DNA of 64,000 bases from Pleomorphomonas sp. (GCA_029976075.1 JARKNW010000059.1:1-64000), one strand, 5' to 3'; positions 32,106 to 44,154 are shown, numbered from the stretch's first letter. Numbers and translations: made by a program. Notes: a model not told the origin generated them from the sequence alone.

Positions 32106-33491
32106 ATGGCGAGGGGAGACGGGCTTTTGGCACTCAGGCTCTACAACACGCTGACGCGTGGCAAGGACGACTTCGTTCCGATCGATGCTCGCAACGTGCG
32201 CATGTATGTTTGCGGCCCTACGGTCTACGACTTTGCCCATATCGGTAATGCGCGGCCGGTCATCGTCTTCGACGTTCTCTATCGCCTGCTGCGCCACGTC
32301 TACGGCGAGGGGCACGTCACCTACGTGCGCAACATCACCGACGTCGACGACAAGATCAACGCTCGCGCCGCCCGCGACTATCCCGGCGTGCCGCCTGTCG
32401 AGGCGATCCGTGACCTGACCGAGAAGACCTACGCCCAGTTCGAGAAGGACGTGACGGATCTCGGCTGCCTCAAGCCGACGGTGACGCCGCGTGCCACCGA
32501 GCATATCGCCGAGATGATCGCCATCATCGAGCGGCTGATTGCCGGTGGGTTTGCCTATGTCGCCGAGGGGCATGCCCTCTTTCACGTGCCGGCCATGGCC
32601 GACTACGGCAAGCTTGCCCGTCGTTCGCTCGACGACATGATGGCTGGTGCCCGCGTCGAAGTGGCGCCCTACAAGCGCGATCCCATGGACTTCGTTCTCT
32701 GGAAGCCGTCTTCGGATGATGAGCCTGGCTGGGAAAGTCCGTGGGGAAGGGGGCGTCCCGGCTGGCACATCGAGTGCTCGGCCATGAGCTGGAAGCACCT
32801 TGGCGAAACCTTCGATATCCACGGCGGCGGCGTCGATCTCGTCTTCCCTCATCACGAGAACGAGGTCGCCCAGTCGCGTTGCGCCTTCCACAAGGACGTG
32901 ATGGCCAACATCTTCATGCACAACGGCTTCTTGCAGGTCGAAGGCGAGAAGATGTCGAAGTCGCTCGGCAACTTCTTCACGATCCGTGAGTTGCTGGACG
33001 AGTGGCCAGGCGAAGTGCTGCGCTTCAACATGCTGAAGACGCACTATCGCCAGCCGATCGACTTCACGGTCAAGGGCCTCGAGGAAGGTTGGAAGACGCT
33101 GGACGAGTGGTACGCCATTGCGGCGGATGTCGCCCCCGGTCGTCCTTCCGATGGACTTATCGAGGCGCTGAGCGATGATCTCAACACCGCCAAGGCGATT
33201 GCCGAGCTCCACGCCGTGAAGGGCGACCCCGCAACGCTCTCGGCGTCGCTTCGCCTCCTGGGCTTCCTTGGCGAGAGTGCATCCGCCTGGGCCTCTCGTC
33301 GCCCGGCGGCCGATATCGACGAGGGCAGGGTGCAGGCGTTGATCGCCGCTCGTCTTGAGGCGCGCAAGGCGAAGAACTTCGCCGAAAGCGATCGCATCAG
33401 GGATGAGCTCGCCGCCATGGGTGTCGTGCTGAAGGATTCCAAGAACAAGGAAACCGGTGAGATAGAGACCACCTGGGAAGTGAAAAGATAA
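32106..33491 (+). CDS. cysS: cysteine--tRNA ligase
   Basis: [60 protein letters not shown]. Confidence 0.97.
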   Translation: MARGDGLLALRLYNTLTRGKDDFVPIDARNVRMYVCGPTVYDFAHIGNARPVIVFDVLYRLLRHVYGEGHVTYVRNITDVDDKINARAARDYPGVPPVEAIRDLTEKTYAQFEKDVTDLGCLKPTVTPRATEHIAEMIAIIERLIAGGFAYVAEGHALFHVPAMADYGKLARRSLDDMMAGARVEVAPYKRDPMDFVLWKPSSDDEPGWESPWGRGRPGWHIECSAMSWKHLGETFDIHGGGVDLVFPHHENEVAQSRCAFHKDVMANIFMHNGFLQVEGEKMSKSLGNFFTIRELLDEWPGEVLRFNMLKTHYRQPIDFTVKGLEEGWKTLDEWYAIAADVAPGRPSDGLIEALSDDLNTAKAIAELHAVKGDPATLSASLRLLGFLGESASAWASRRPAADIDEGRVQALIAARLEARKAKNFAESDRIRDELAAMGVVLKDSKNKETGEIETTWEVKR

Positions 33492-33516
33492 CTCTCGGGG
33501 CTTCGGAGGACATGCC

Positions 33517-33996
33517 ATGACCATGCTTACGGGCGGCTGCCAGTGCGGCGCCATTCGCTTTGCCTGCGACGGCGGCAAGGTCTCTTCCGTATCGGTCTGT
33601 CATTGCCGCATGTGCCAGAAGGCTCTTGGCAACTACTTTGCGCCCTTCGTTGCCTTTGAGGCGGGGGGCGTTACCTGGACGCGCGGTCATCGCAAACTCT
33701 ACCGCTCGTCCAACCACGTCTCACGCGCCTTCTGTGCCGCCTGCGGTACGCCGCTGACCTATGAGGCCGACGGTTTTGAGCCTTCGATCGCCGCCGGTGC
33801 CTTCGATAGTCCTGCGGCGTTGCCGCCGACTGTCCAATACGGGGTCGAGGCGGAGCTGTCCTTCATGGCAGATCTGCCTGCCTTGAAACGTGTCCGGACC
33901 GACGAAGGCTTCGAGGGTGCAGAGTTTCTGAACGATGTGATTTCCAACCAGCATCCCGACCACGACACGCCTGTCTGGCCGGCGCCGAAGGGTTGA
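33517..33996 (+). CDS. GFA family zinc-binding protein
   Basis: GGCQCGAIRFACDG...CHCRMCQKALGNYFAPFV...FCAACGTPLTYEADG cysteine ligand pattern. Confidence 0.92.
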   Translation: MTMLTGGCQCGAIRFACDGGKVSSVSVCHCRMCQKALGNYFAPFVAFEAGGVTWTRGHRKLYRSSNHVSRAFCAACGTPLTYEADGFEPSIAAGAFDSPAALPPTVQYGVEAELSFMADLPALKRVRTDEGFEGAEFLNDVISNQHPDHDTPVWPAPKG

Positions 33997-34950
<954 letters not shown>

Positions 34951-34968
34951 CTGCACCAAATCCTAAGA

Positions 34969-34990
34969 GGCGGGCTTGCTCAAGCCCGCC
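34969..34990. terminator. Near-perfect hairpin between pip and cimA
   Basis: GGCGGGCTTG-CT-CAAGCCCGCC; no T-tract, so function uncertain. Confidence 0.4.
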
Positions 34991-35013
34991 GTGCTCCAAT
35001 CGAGTTCGCGACC

Positions 35014-36618
<1,605 letters not shown>

Positions 36619-36623
36619 CGCGG

Positions 36624-37223
36624 CTACATCTTGGCAATGGTCTCGGCGTCGCCGGCCACTTCGCCGTTGTCTCCGGCAGCGGCGAGAACGGTCGGTAGAA
36701 TGTCAGCAGCCGTTCGCGCCACCTGGTAGCGCACCTCGAAGCCCTCGCGGATGAAGGCTTCGCGGTTCATATGGTGGATCACATCGACGAGCGGCTGCCA
36801 GAAGCCGCCGATATCGGCCAGCACGATCGGCTTCTTGTGCCGGCCGAGCTGGGCCCAAGTCAGTTGCTCCACCACTTCTTCCAGAGTGCCGATGCCGCCA
36901 GGCAACGTCACGAACGCGTCGGCTGCCTCGAACATCATGCGCTTGCGCGTGTGCATGTCAGGCACGACATGCAGTTCATCGACGCCATCGAGCATGCGCT
37001 CGCGGCTGACGAGAAACTCCGGGATGATGCCGGTCACCCTTCCGCCCGCCGCCATCACTGCGCGGGCGGTGGCGCCCATCAGGCCGACATTGCCTCCGCC
37101 ATATACGAGGCGGATGCCGTGGGCGGCCATGTCGGCACCCAGGCGCTCTGCTGCGGCCACGTAGGCAGGATCGCGGCCGTTTGCCGAGCCGCAGAAAACA
37201 CAAATGCTATTGATTTTGGTCAT
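36624..37223 (-). CDS. LOG family protein (TIGR00730-type Rossmann fold)
   Basis: CVFCGSANGRDPAYVAAAERLGADMAAHGIRLVYGGGNVGLMGATARAV...LPGGIGTLEEVVEQLTWAQLG (PGGxGTxxE). Confidence 0.95.
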   Translation of the reverse strand: MTKINSICVFCGSANGRDPAYVAAAERLGADMAAHGIRLVYGGGNVGLMGATARAVMAAGGRVTGIIPEFLVSRERMLDGVDELHVVPDMHTRKRMMFEAADAFVTLPGGIGTLEEVVEQLTWAQLGRHKKPIVLADIGGFWQPLVDVIHHMNREAFIREGFEVRYQVARTAADILPTVLAAAGDNGEVAGDAETIAKM

Positions 37224-37440
37224 GCTGGGGTTGTCGCACCGCCGCGTCTTGGCCGTCAAGCGGTCGATGTTTGAGAGGGGGAGGGGATGGTGCATCGGCC
37301 TCGTCGGCAACAATCATCGGCGCCCCGACAAAGTGCGGCTTTCTTGCATCGGTCACGACGGAATCTGCTTCGGCTCTTTCCCTCAATAGGGCCGGTAAAG
37401 AGCCGCACTTGTGAGCCTAACCATATGAGTATACAGCATG

Positions 37441-37480
37441 AAAAAAACTGCAACGGCGCTATCCGGAATAACCGTTGCAG
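37441..37480 (-). terminator. Intrinsic terminator on the minus strand, with no annotated minus-strand gene immediately upstream
   Basis: Minus strand: CTGCAACGG-(15 nt)-CCGTTGCAG followed by TTTTTTT. Confidence 0.7.
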
Positions 37481-37648
37481 AAGAGACGTCTTGATGACGG
37501 CTCAAATCATTGTGTTCGATCAGTCGCGACTCGGTGGATCATCCTGGGGTGACTGTCGATGGTGGACTGATCGACCGGTAGGCAGCATTCGGCGAATTTG
37601 TCGATGCGACTCTTTTGTCGGCGAATCCGACGGGGGCGTGGACGGGTG

Positions 37649-39241
37649 ATGAGCAAGAGACTTCGCACAATTCTGATCGGCGCTGTCGGCGTGATCGTGG
37701 TTCTTCTGGCCGGCTTGTTCTCGGGTGCGCTCGACAGCGTGCTACGTCAGCTCAACATCCAGGTCGCCGGTCACCCTGCGCCGGTTACCGAGAAAGTCGG
37801 CTCGACGGACGTGGTCGCCACGCCGGCACCCGTCAAGGCCGATGCCGCTCAGGCTGCAACTGCTCCCGCCACCGAGACGGTGGTTCCCATTTTCGATCTC
37901 GTCCGCGTCGAGCCGACGGGTGATGCCGTCATCGCAGGGCGCAGCGATCCGAATGCCAAGGTGGAGATCCTGTCGGGCAAGGATGTCGTTGCCGGTGGCA
38001 AGGCCAATGATACCGGCTCCTGGGCGATCGTTCTGTCTGATCCCCTGAAGCCCGGTGCCCACGACCTGTCGGTGCGCGTCACCGGCAAGGACGGCAAGGT
38101 TGCGACCTCCGAGCAGTCGGTTGCCGTGTCTGTTCCGGAAGGCGGCAACGGCGACGTTCTGGTCGTGCTGAACCAGCCCGGCTCGCCGTCCACCGTCCTT
38201 CAGGTTCCTGGCCTCGAGGAGGCTCAGGCCAAGCTGGCCGATGCTGGCGTCGACCCCGCCCAGGTCGTAGATGCCGCGCCGGCCGTTGTTCCGGAGACGC
38301 CCAAGGCTGCCACAGCCGTGCCGGCGGCCGAGCCGCCGGTTTCCGCGAGTGCCACCGCGACCGCCATCGCCGGCAATGCCACCACGCCGGCCACGACGGC
38401 GGAGCCCGCGCCCGCAGCCATGTCAAGCGAGCCGGTTGCCGCGCCAGCTGCCGCTGCTCAGGCAACGGTGGAGATTCCCGCTCCGCCCGCCGACGTTCAG
38501 GCCGCCGCCGCAGCGACGCCGGCTCTGGTGCCAGCCACGCCCGCGCCGGCCGAGACCGCCCCGGTTGCCGCAAAGCCGGCTGCCGACGCTGCTCCGGCGC
38601 CCACAGCTCCGGCTGCCACTGAAACGGCCCCGGCGAAGGCCGAGCCCGTCGCAGCGCCTGCCGAGCCCGCGGTTCAGCCCAAGGCAGATGTTCCCGCTGC
38701 GGCTACGCCCGTGGTCACCATCGACGCGGTCGAGCTCGAGAATGGCAAGCGCTTCTATGCCGCCGGCTCCGCTGCAAATGGCGCCGTCATCCGCCTTTAT
38801 GTGGACGACAAGGCGATCGGCGACAGCAAGGCCGACAAGGGGCGTTGGCTCTATCAGGGCGAAGTCCACTTGGCGCCGGGCAAGCACCTCGTGCGCATCG
38901 ACCAGATCGGTGCCAACGGTGCCGTTCTGGCTCGTGCCGAGGTGCCGTTCCAGATCGCCGAGGATGGCCTTTCCGCTCCGACGCTCGCTTCCGGCGTTGG
39001 GTCCGCTCAGGCTGGCGCCGGTTCGGCTGGCGAAGCCAGGCCCGCCGAGCCGCAGACGCTGATCATTCGTCGGGGCGATAACCTCTGGATGATTGCCAAG
39101 CGCCTCTATGGCAACGGCATTCGCTACTCGACGATTTATCAGGCCAACACCGATCAGATCCGCAATCCTGATCTGATCTACCCCGGTCAGGTGTTCGTCA
39201 TCCCCGAAGGTGACGCTGCCTGGAAGCCGGTCGGCCAGTAA
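37649..39241 (+). CDS. LysM peptidoglycan-binding domain protein with N-terminal TM anchor and long Ala/Pro-rich linker
   Basis: TM segment TILIGAVGVIVVLLAGLFSG; Ala/Pro low-complexity middle; C-terminal LysM TLIIRRGDNLWMIAKRLYGNGIRYSTIYQANTDQIRNPDLIYPGQVFVIPEG. Confidence 0.92.
   Translation: MSKRLRTILIGAVGVIVVLLAGLFSGALDSVLRQLNIQVAGHPAPVTEKVGSTDVVATPAPVKADAAQAATAPATETVVPIFDLVRVEPTGDAVIAGRSDPNAKVEILSGKDVVAGGKANDTGSWAIVLSDPLKPGAHDLSVRVTGKDGKVATSEQSVAVSVPEGGNGDVLVVLNQPGSPSTVLQVPGLEEAQAKLADAGVDPAQVVDAAPAVVPETPKAATAVPAAEPPVSASATATAIAGNATTPATTAEPAPAAMSSEPVAAPAAAAQATVEIPAPPADVQAAAAATPALVPATPAPAETAPVAAKPAADAAPAPTAPAATETAPAKAEPVAAPAEPAVQPKADVPAAATPVVTIDAVELENGKRFYAAGSAANGAVIRLYVDDKAIGDSKADKGRWLYQGEVHLAPGKHLVRIDQIGANGAVLARAEVPFQIAEDGLSAPTLASGVGSAQAGAGSAGEARPAEPQTLIIRRGDNLWMIAKRLYGNGIRYSTIYQANTDQIRNPDLIYPGQVFVIPEGDAAWKPVGQ
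38230..38700 (+). repeat. Low-complexity Ala/Pro/Val/Thr-rich coding segment inside the LysM gene
   Basis: Translation AAPAVVPETPKAATAVPAAEPPVSASATATAIAGNATTPATTAEPAPAAMSS... through QPKADVPAAATP. Confidence 0.85.
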
Positions 39242-39309
39242 CATTCCTGCCATCGTGTACCCCAGCCATGGAACACGGTGGAAAAAGAGACTATCTGAGA
39301 AACGGCAAG

Positions 39310-39341
39310 CCGCCCGGCGCGTTCGCGTCGGGCGGTTTTTT
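39310..39341 (+). terminator. Intrinsic terminator after the LysM gene
   Basis: CCGCCCGGCGC-GTTC-GCGTCGGGCGG then TTTTTT. Confidence 0.9.
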
Positions 39342-39363
39342 AAGCAATCTTTTCCGGTGAACC

Positions 39364-41283
39364 ATGAGCCAAGTCGATCCCAGCGTTGGTGCCAAGGCCA
39401 AGATTAGAGGCGACAAGTCGTTGTGGAAGACGCTTCTCCAGCTCTGGCCGTTCATGTGGCCGGAGGGGCGCGCCGACCTCAGGATGCGCGTCGTCCTGTC
39501 GATGGCAGCCCTGGTCCTGGCCAAGGTGATCACCGTCCTGGTGCCTTATCTCTATGCCTTTGCGACCGATGCACTGGCACCCAAGACGAATGTGCCCGAA
39601 CCGACGCTGATGTGGCTTTCCTATCCGGTCGCGATGGTGGTGGCCTATAATGTCGGCCGCATCCTGCTGAACGGCTTCAACAATCTGCGCGACGCACTGT
39701 TTTCCGACGTCAGCCAGTATGCCGTTCGTCGCCTCGCCAATCTCACGTTCATCCACATGCATCGTTTGTCGCTGCGCTTTCATCTGCAGCGGCGCACGGG
39801 GGGGCTGACCCGCGTCATCGACCGTGGCGTGAAGGGCATCGAATCCATCGTTCGCTTCACCATTCTGAACGCCATGCCAACGGTGCTGGAGTTTGCCCTG
39901 TCGGCCATCGTCATCGTGGTGAACTTCGGTCTGAGCTACCTTGTGGTGATCGGCATCACCATCTGGCTCTACGTTTGGTTCTCGATCCGCTACTCGGATA
40001 AGCGCATTGCCATCCGCCGTCGCATGAACGACAGCGACACTGACGCCAACACCAAGTCGGTCGACAGCCTTCTGAACTTCGAGACGGTCAAGTACTTCGG
40101 TAACGAGAAGATGGAGGCGGCCCGCTTCGACGTCGCCATGGAGCGCTACGAAGCCGCTGCCAACGAAACCTGGTATTCGCTGTCCTGGCTGAACATGGGG
40201 CAGGCGGTGATCTTCACCATCGGCGTCGCCTTGTGCATGGTGATGTCGGCCCACGAGGTGGTCGCCGGTACGCAGACGCTCGGCGATTTCGTGCTGCTGA
40301 ACACCCTTTTGATGCAGCTTGGCATTCCGCTCAACTTCATCGGCTTCATGTATCGCGAGATCCGGCAGGGCGTCACCGACCTCGAGCAGATGTTCGATCT
40401 GCTGGCCGAGCCGGCGGAGATCATCGATGCGCCCGACGCCAAGCTGCTCAACGTGCAGGGCGGGGCGGTCCGCTTTGAAGATGTCCAGTTCGCCTACGAT
40501 CCGGATCGTCAGATCCTGAAAGGCATTTCCTTCGAGATTCCCGCAGGCAAGACGGTTGCCGTGGTCGGCCCGTCGGGCGCCGGCAAGTCGACCCTGTCAC
40601 GTCTGTTGTTCCGCTTCTACGATGTGACGTCCGGCCGCGTGACCATCGACGGTCAGGACATTCGGGAGGTGACGCAGGAGTCCCTGCGCGCCGCCATCGG
40701 CATGGTGCCGCAGGATACCGTTCTGTTCAACGACAGCATCTTCTACAACATTCGCTACGGGCGACCGGACGCAACCGTCGACGAGGTGCGCGAGGCGGCG
40801 CGGCAGGCGCGCATCGCTCATTTCGTCGAGGGTCTGCCCAATGGCTACGACACGCCTGTCGGCGAGCGTGGCCTCAAGCTGTCCGGCGGCGAGAAGCAGC
40901 GTGTCGCCATTGCGCGTACGATTCTGAAGTCGCCACCGATCCTGATCCTCGATGAGGCCACATCGGCGCTCGATACGAACACCGAGCGCGAGATTCAGGC
41001 CGAACTCGATCGCGTGGCCGAGGGGCGGACCACCATGGTGATTGCCCACCGGCTGTCGACGGTGGTCAATGCCGACGAGATCATCGTTCTGGAAAAGGGG
41101 CGTATTGCCGAGCGCGGCTCGCATGCCGAACTGATCGACAAGGGCGGCCTCTACGCGACCATGTGGGCACGCCAGCGCGAGGCCGATGAGGCCGAAGCGC
41201 GGCTGGCCCGCGTCAAGGCGGAAGACGACCTCGGCGTTCTCGGCCGCGGCAGCAAGAACGAGAGGGCGGACCAGCCGAGCTGA
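39364..41283 (+). CDS. ABC transporter, fused permease and ATPase, Atm1/HMT1 type (ABCB7-like)
   Basis: Six-TM domain plus Walker A GPSGAGKSTLSRLLFRFYD, signature LSGGEKQRVAIART, Walker B ILILDEATSALDT; 639 aa with Atm1-like 'ALNFETVKYFGNE'-type region (LLNFETVKYFGNEKMEAARFD). Confidence 0.93.
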   Translation: MSQVDPSVGAKAKIRGDKSLWKTLLQLWPFMWPEGRADLRMRVVLSMAALVLAKVITVLVPYLYAFATDALAPKTNVPEPTLMWLSYPVAMVVAYNVGRILLNGFNNLRDALFSDVSQYAVRRLANLTFIHMHRLSLRFHLQRRTGGLTRVIDRGVKGIESIVRFTILNAMPTVLEFALSAIVIVVNFGLSYLVVIGITIWLYVWFSIRYSDKRIAIRRRMNDSDTDANTKSVDSLLNFETVKYFGNEKMEAARFDVAMERYEAAANETWYSLSWLNMGQAVIFTIGVALCMVMSAHEVVAGTQTLGDFVLLNTLLMQLGIPLNFIGFMYREIRQGVTDLEQMFDLLAEPAEIIDAPDAKLLNVQGGAVRFEDVQFAYDPDRQILKGISFEIPAGKTVAVVGPSGAGKSTLSRLLFRFYDVTSGRVTIDGQDIREVTQESLRAAIGMVPQDTVLFNDSIFYNIRYGRPDATVDEVREAARQARIAHFVEGLPNGYDTPVGERGLKLSGGEKQRVAIARTILKSPPILILDEATSALDTNTEREIQAELDRVAEGRTTMVIAHRLSTVVNADEIIVLEKGRIAERGSHAELIDKGGLYATMWARQREADEAEARLARVKAEDDLGVLGRGSKNERADQPS

Positions 41284-41290
41284 TCGACGA

Positions 41291-41503
41291 TCAGTCCATA
41301 TAGCCAGCGGGAATGCTGCGCGGACAGCCGCCGGCCATTCGTCCGCCTCTTCCGCCAGTGCCTTGCCATGTCACCGGCGAGCCGAGCGCCGGATTGAACA
41401 TTGCCACCGTCCTGTAGGGCATTGTCGTGACCCAGCGACCGAGTGCGGGAAAGGCCGCGATCACCAGGACCGTGACGGCGACACCTGCCCAGAAGCCTTT
41501 CAT
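41291..41503 (-). CDS. small hypothetical protein with N-terminal hydrophobic segment
   Basis: 70 aa MKGFWAGVAVTVLVIAAFPALGRWVTTMPYRTVAMFNPALGSPVTWQGTGGRGGR..., G-rich Shine-Dalgarno upstream. No family recognised. Confidence 0.5.
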   Translation of the reverse strand: MKGFWAGVAVTVLVIAAFPALGRWVTTMPYRTVAMFNPALGSPVTWQGTGGRGGRMAGGCPRSIPAGYMD

Positions 41504-41621
41504 GACTACCCCCTGATCCAGTTTCTTCGATGGATCGAACATAGGCCTGCCCGGAGCCGGGGATTCCGCTGAAAGGGTCGCAAACTGTCGGAAAGTGTAT
41601 CGCCATGCGCCTGAACGCGCC

Positions 41622-41646
41622 AACCGTTCGATTCAAACGAACGGTT
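41622..41646. promoter_or_regulatory. Perfect 9-bp inverted repeat upstream of the YeiH-like gene
   Basis: AACCGTTCG-attcaaa-CGAACGGTT. Confidence 0.5.
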
Positions 41647-41727
41647 CGTGCATGACAATGCGTTGGTTTGCGTGAAACTCTTGCGCGATAGGAAATCCAT
41701 AACGATGGATGTCAGAGCAAGAGCAAA

Positions 41728-42762
41728 ATGTTTCAACAATCAGTCGAGTTATCGAAACCGGTTTCCGCCATCGCCCAACAGGGGCCCGTAGTCCGCGCTC
41801 TGCCTGGTATCGTGGCCTGCGCGGCAATCGCCGGTGTTGCCTATGGACTGAGGACGCTGCCCGGTGTCCATGATTTCAGCCCGATGATCATTGCGATCGC
41901 TCTCGGTATCCTGATCCGCAACACGGTCGGTACGCATGCGGCGCTGACGACTGGTATCGGCTTTTCGATGCGTCGGCTGCTGCGTCTTGCGATCATTTTG
42001 CTTGGAGTGCAGCTCACTTTCGGGCAGGTGGCCGAAACCGGATTGCGAGGCGTCGGCGTCATTCTCGTTGCTGTTGCCAGCACCTTCCTGTTCACGCTGG
42101 CTGTCGGTCGGCTGATCGGTGCCGATCCGCGCCTTACCCGTCTGATTGCCGCCGGCACGTCGATTTGCGGTGCCTCGGCGGTTGCCGCGGCCAACTCCGT
42201 GGTCGACGCCCATGATGAGGACGTCTCCTACGCGGTTGCCTGCGTCACGGTGTTCGGCTCCATTGCCATGTTCGCTTATCCGCTGCTTCAGGGGATCATC
42301 GGGCTGAGTGCGCGCGACTATGGCCTCTGGGCAGGCTCGTCGATTCATGAGATCGCCCAGGTGGTGGCGGCGACATTTGCCGTCGGCCGCGAGGCAGGCG
42401 ATTTTGGCACCGTCGCCAAGCTGACGCGGGTCATGACCCTCGCGCCGATGGTCTTTGCGATGGCCGCGTTCCTGCCGTCTCTTGGCGATGTGGGCTCGGA
42501 ACGTCCCAAGGCCCCGCTGCCCTTGTTCGTGCTTGGCTTCATTGCGCTTGTTGCGGTCAACAGCGTCATCAGCATCCCCGCTGGGCTGAAGGCGGAGACC
42601 AGTGTCGTCAGCACCTTTCTGCTGACCATGGCGCTCGCGGCCATGGGGCTTGAGACCAGCGTCGCCAAACTGAAGGCAAAAGGCATGAAGCCGGCCCTGA
42701 CCGGCGCGCTCGCCAGCGTTTTCATTGCCAGCCTGAGCCTGATCTTGATAAGGCTGGTCTGA
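41728..42762 (+). CDS. YeiH/UPF0324 family putative sulfate/sulfite exporter
   Basis: 344 aa polytopic; HDFSPMIIAIALGILIRNTVGTH, CGASAVAAANSVVDAHDEDVSYAVACVTVFGSIAMFAYPLL, WAGSSIHEIAQVVAA. Confidence 0.92.
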   Translation: MFQQSVELSKPVSAIAQQGPVVRALPGIVACAAIAGVAYGLRTLPGVHDFSPMIIAIALGILIRNTVGTHAALTTGIGFSMRRLLRLAIILLGVQLTFGQVAETGLRGVGVILVAVASTFLFTLAVGRLIGADPRLTRLIAAGTSICGASAVAAANSVVDAHDEDVSYAVACVTVFGSIAMFAYPLLQGIIGLSARDYGLWAGSSIHEIAQVVAATFAVGREAGDFGTVAKLTRVMTLAPMVFAMAAFLPSLGDVGSERPKAPLPLFVLGFIALVAVNSVISIPAGLKAETSVVSTFLLTMALAAMGLETSVAKLKAKGMKPALTGALASVFIASLSLILIRLV

Positions 42763-42783
42763 CCCATCCAGCCGCGGCCTGCA

Positions 42784-43698
42784 ATGACCCTCGAACAGCT
42801 CCGCATCTTCGTTGCCGTCGCCGAGCGCGAACATGTTACCCAGGCCGCGCACGATCTGCATCTGACGCAGTCGGCGGTCAGTGCGGCCATCACTTCGCTG
42901 GAAGGTCGTTATGCGATCAAGCTATTCGACCGTATCGGCCGCCGTATCGCGCTGACCGACGCCGGCCGGACGTTTCTGGAAGAAGCGAAGGCGATCCTGG
43001 TTCGCGCCACCGATGGCGAAGCGGTGTTGTCCGATCTTGCCGATTTCCGGCGTGGCGAGCTGGCGATCGCCGCCAGCCAAACCATCGGTACCTACTGGAT
43101 ACCGCGTGTGATCCAGACCTTCAGGGAGAGCTTCCCTGGAATTCGGGTGACGCTCGAGCTCGGCAATACGGAGTTTGTCGCCGGTCGGCTGCGCGATGGT
43201 GCTGCGCTCCTCGGGTTTGTCGAGGGGCCTGTGGACGAGCCCAGTCTTGCTGTCGACCATCTCTTCGAAGATGAACTCGTGCTGGTGGCGGCCCCCGGTG
43301 ATCCCTGGCTCGCCAGACGTGGCAATATGTCCGACCGCCTCCGGTCGGCTCGCTGGGTCCTGCGCGAGAAAGGATCCGGTACGCGCGTCGCCTTGGAGCA
43401 GACGCTCGCTCACTACGGTCTGTCGGCGGAAGATGTCGATGTGGCGCTTGAGCTACCGTCCAACGAAACCGTTCGCATCGCCGTCGAGGCGGGCGGCGGC
43501 GTCACGGTACTATCGCACATGGTTGCCGGTGCTGCGCTGGCCGCCGGAACGCTGGTGCAGGTGGAAACGCCGCTGCCCGGCCGTGGCTTTCACGCCCTTC
43601 GTCACCGAGAGCGCTATTTCGGCAGGGCAGCGGCAGCCTTCGTTGACCTCGTACGCCCCGGGCCTTTCGGTATGAGGCCGGTGAGCGCTACACGCTGA
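42784..43698 (+). CDS. LysR-family transcriptional regulator (possibly YeiE-like)
   Basis: MTLEQLRIFVAVAEREHVTQAAHDLHLTQSAVSAAITSLEGRYAIKLFDRIGRRIALTDAG; directly after the YeiH-like gene. Confidence 0.93.
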   Translation: MTLEQLRIFVAVAEREHVTQAAHDLHLTQSAVSAAITSLEGRYAIKLFDRIGRRIALTDAGRTFLEEAKAILVRATDGEAVLSDLADFRRGELAIAASQTIGTYWIPRVIQTFRESFPGIRVTLELGNTEFVAGRLRDGAALLGFVEGPVDEPSLAVDHLFEDELVLVAAPGDPWLARRGNMSDRLRSARWVLREKGSGTRVALEQTLAHYGLSAEDVDVALELPSNETVRIAVEAGGGVTVLSHMVAGAALAAGTLVQVETPLPGRGFHALRHRERYFGRAAAAFVDLVRPGPFGMRPVSATR

Positions 43699-43888
43699 CG
43701 TCGACCAGAATGCCCATGCCTTTGCCGACGGCGGCCGGTATTTGCTTGGCCGGAACGGGCTGGACTTTCAGGATCGAGTCGTCGCGGTCGCCGTCGGGCT
43801 CTCGCTCTGACGGCTTGCTCTCCGCGCTTGCGGCTTGACGCATGGCGGTCGAGATCGGATTGCTCAGGGTGGCGCTGCCAATGTTCAT
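43688..43888 (-). CDS. small uncharacterised protein A (66 aa)
   Basis: MNIGSATLSNPISTAMRQAASAESKPSEREPDGDRDDSILKVQPVPAKQIPAAVGKGMGILVDVSV; perfect AGGAGG 7 nt upstream of ATG (minus strand CTAGGAGGCCGACAATG). Confidence 0.7.
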   Translation of the reverse strand: MNIGSATLSNPISTAMRQAASAESKPSEREPDGDRDDSILKVQPVPAKQIPAAVGKGMGILVDVSV

Positions 43889-44090
43889 TGTCGGCCTCCT
43901 AGCACAGTCTGGCAGTTCACCTTTCATGGGCTGCCAACTGTAATATGACGCTGTCCGTTCACCGCGTTAAGCGCGAAAAATTGAAAAACATCAGTGGTTT
44001 GAAGGTTTCGCAAAGGCTTGGTTAACGGCCCTGCGAAATCGGGCTACCCCTTGCTTTTTCCTGTTACGCCAATAGTCGCTGCCCCGGCAT

Positions 44091-44125
44091 AAAGAAAAAG
44101 CGCGCCGTGCGAGGGCACGGCGCGC
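44091..44125 (-). terminator. Intrinsic terminator downstream of small protein B (minus strand)
   Basis: Perfect 11-bp stem GCGCGCCGTGC / GCACGGCGCGC with 4-nt loop; minus-strand tail TTTTTCTTT. Confidence 0.9.
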
Positions 44126-44154
44126 ATTGAGCAGGGATGCCGGGTGGCGGTCCG

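Noticed and set aside
34969-34990. Hairpin just before cimA considered as an isoleucine attenuator
   Set aside because: No leader ORF rich in Ile/Val/Leu and no T-tract; the gap is only ~60 bp and the hairpin more likely marks the pip transcript end.
38230-38700. Repetitive GC-rich stretch considered as a minisatellite or mobile repeat
   Set aside because: It is in frame within the LysM protein and is explained by an Ala/Pro-rich linker.
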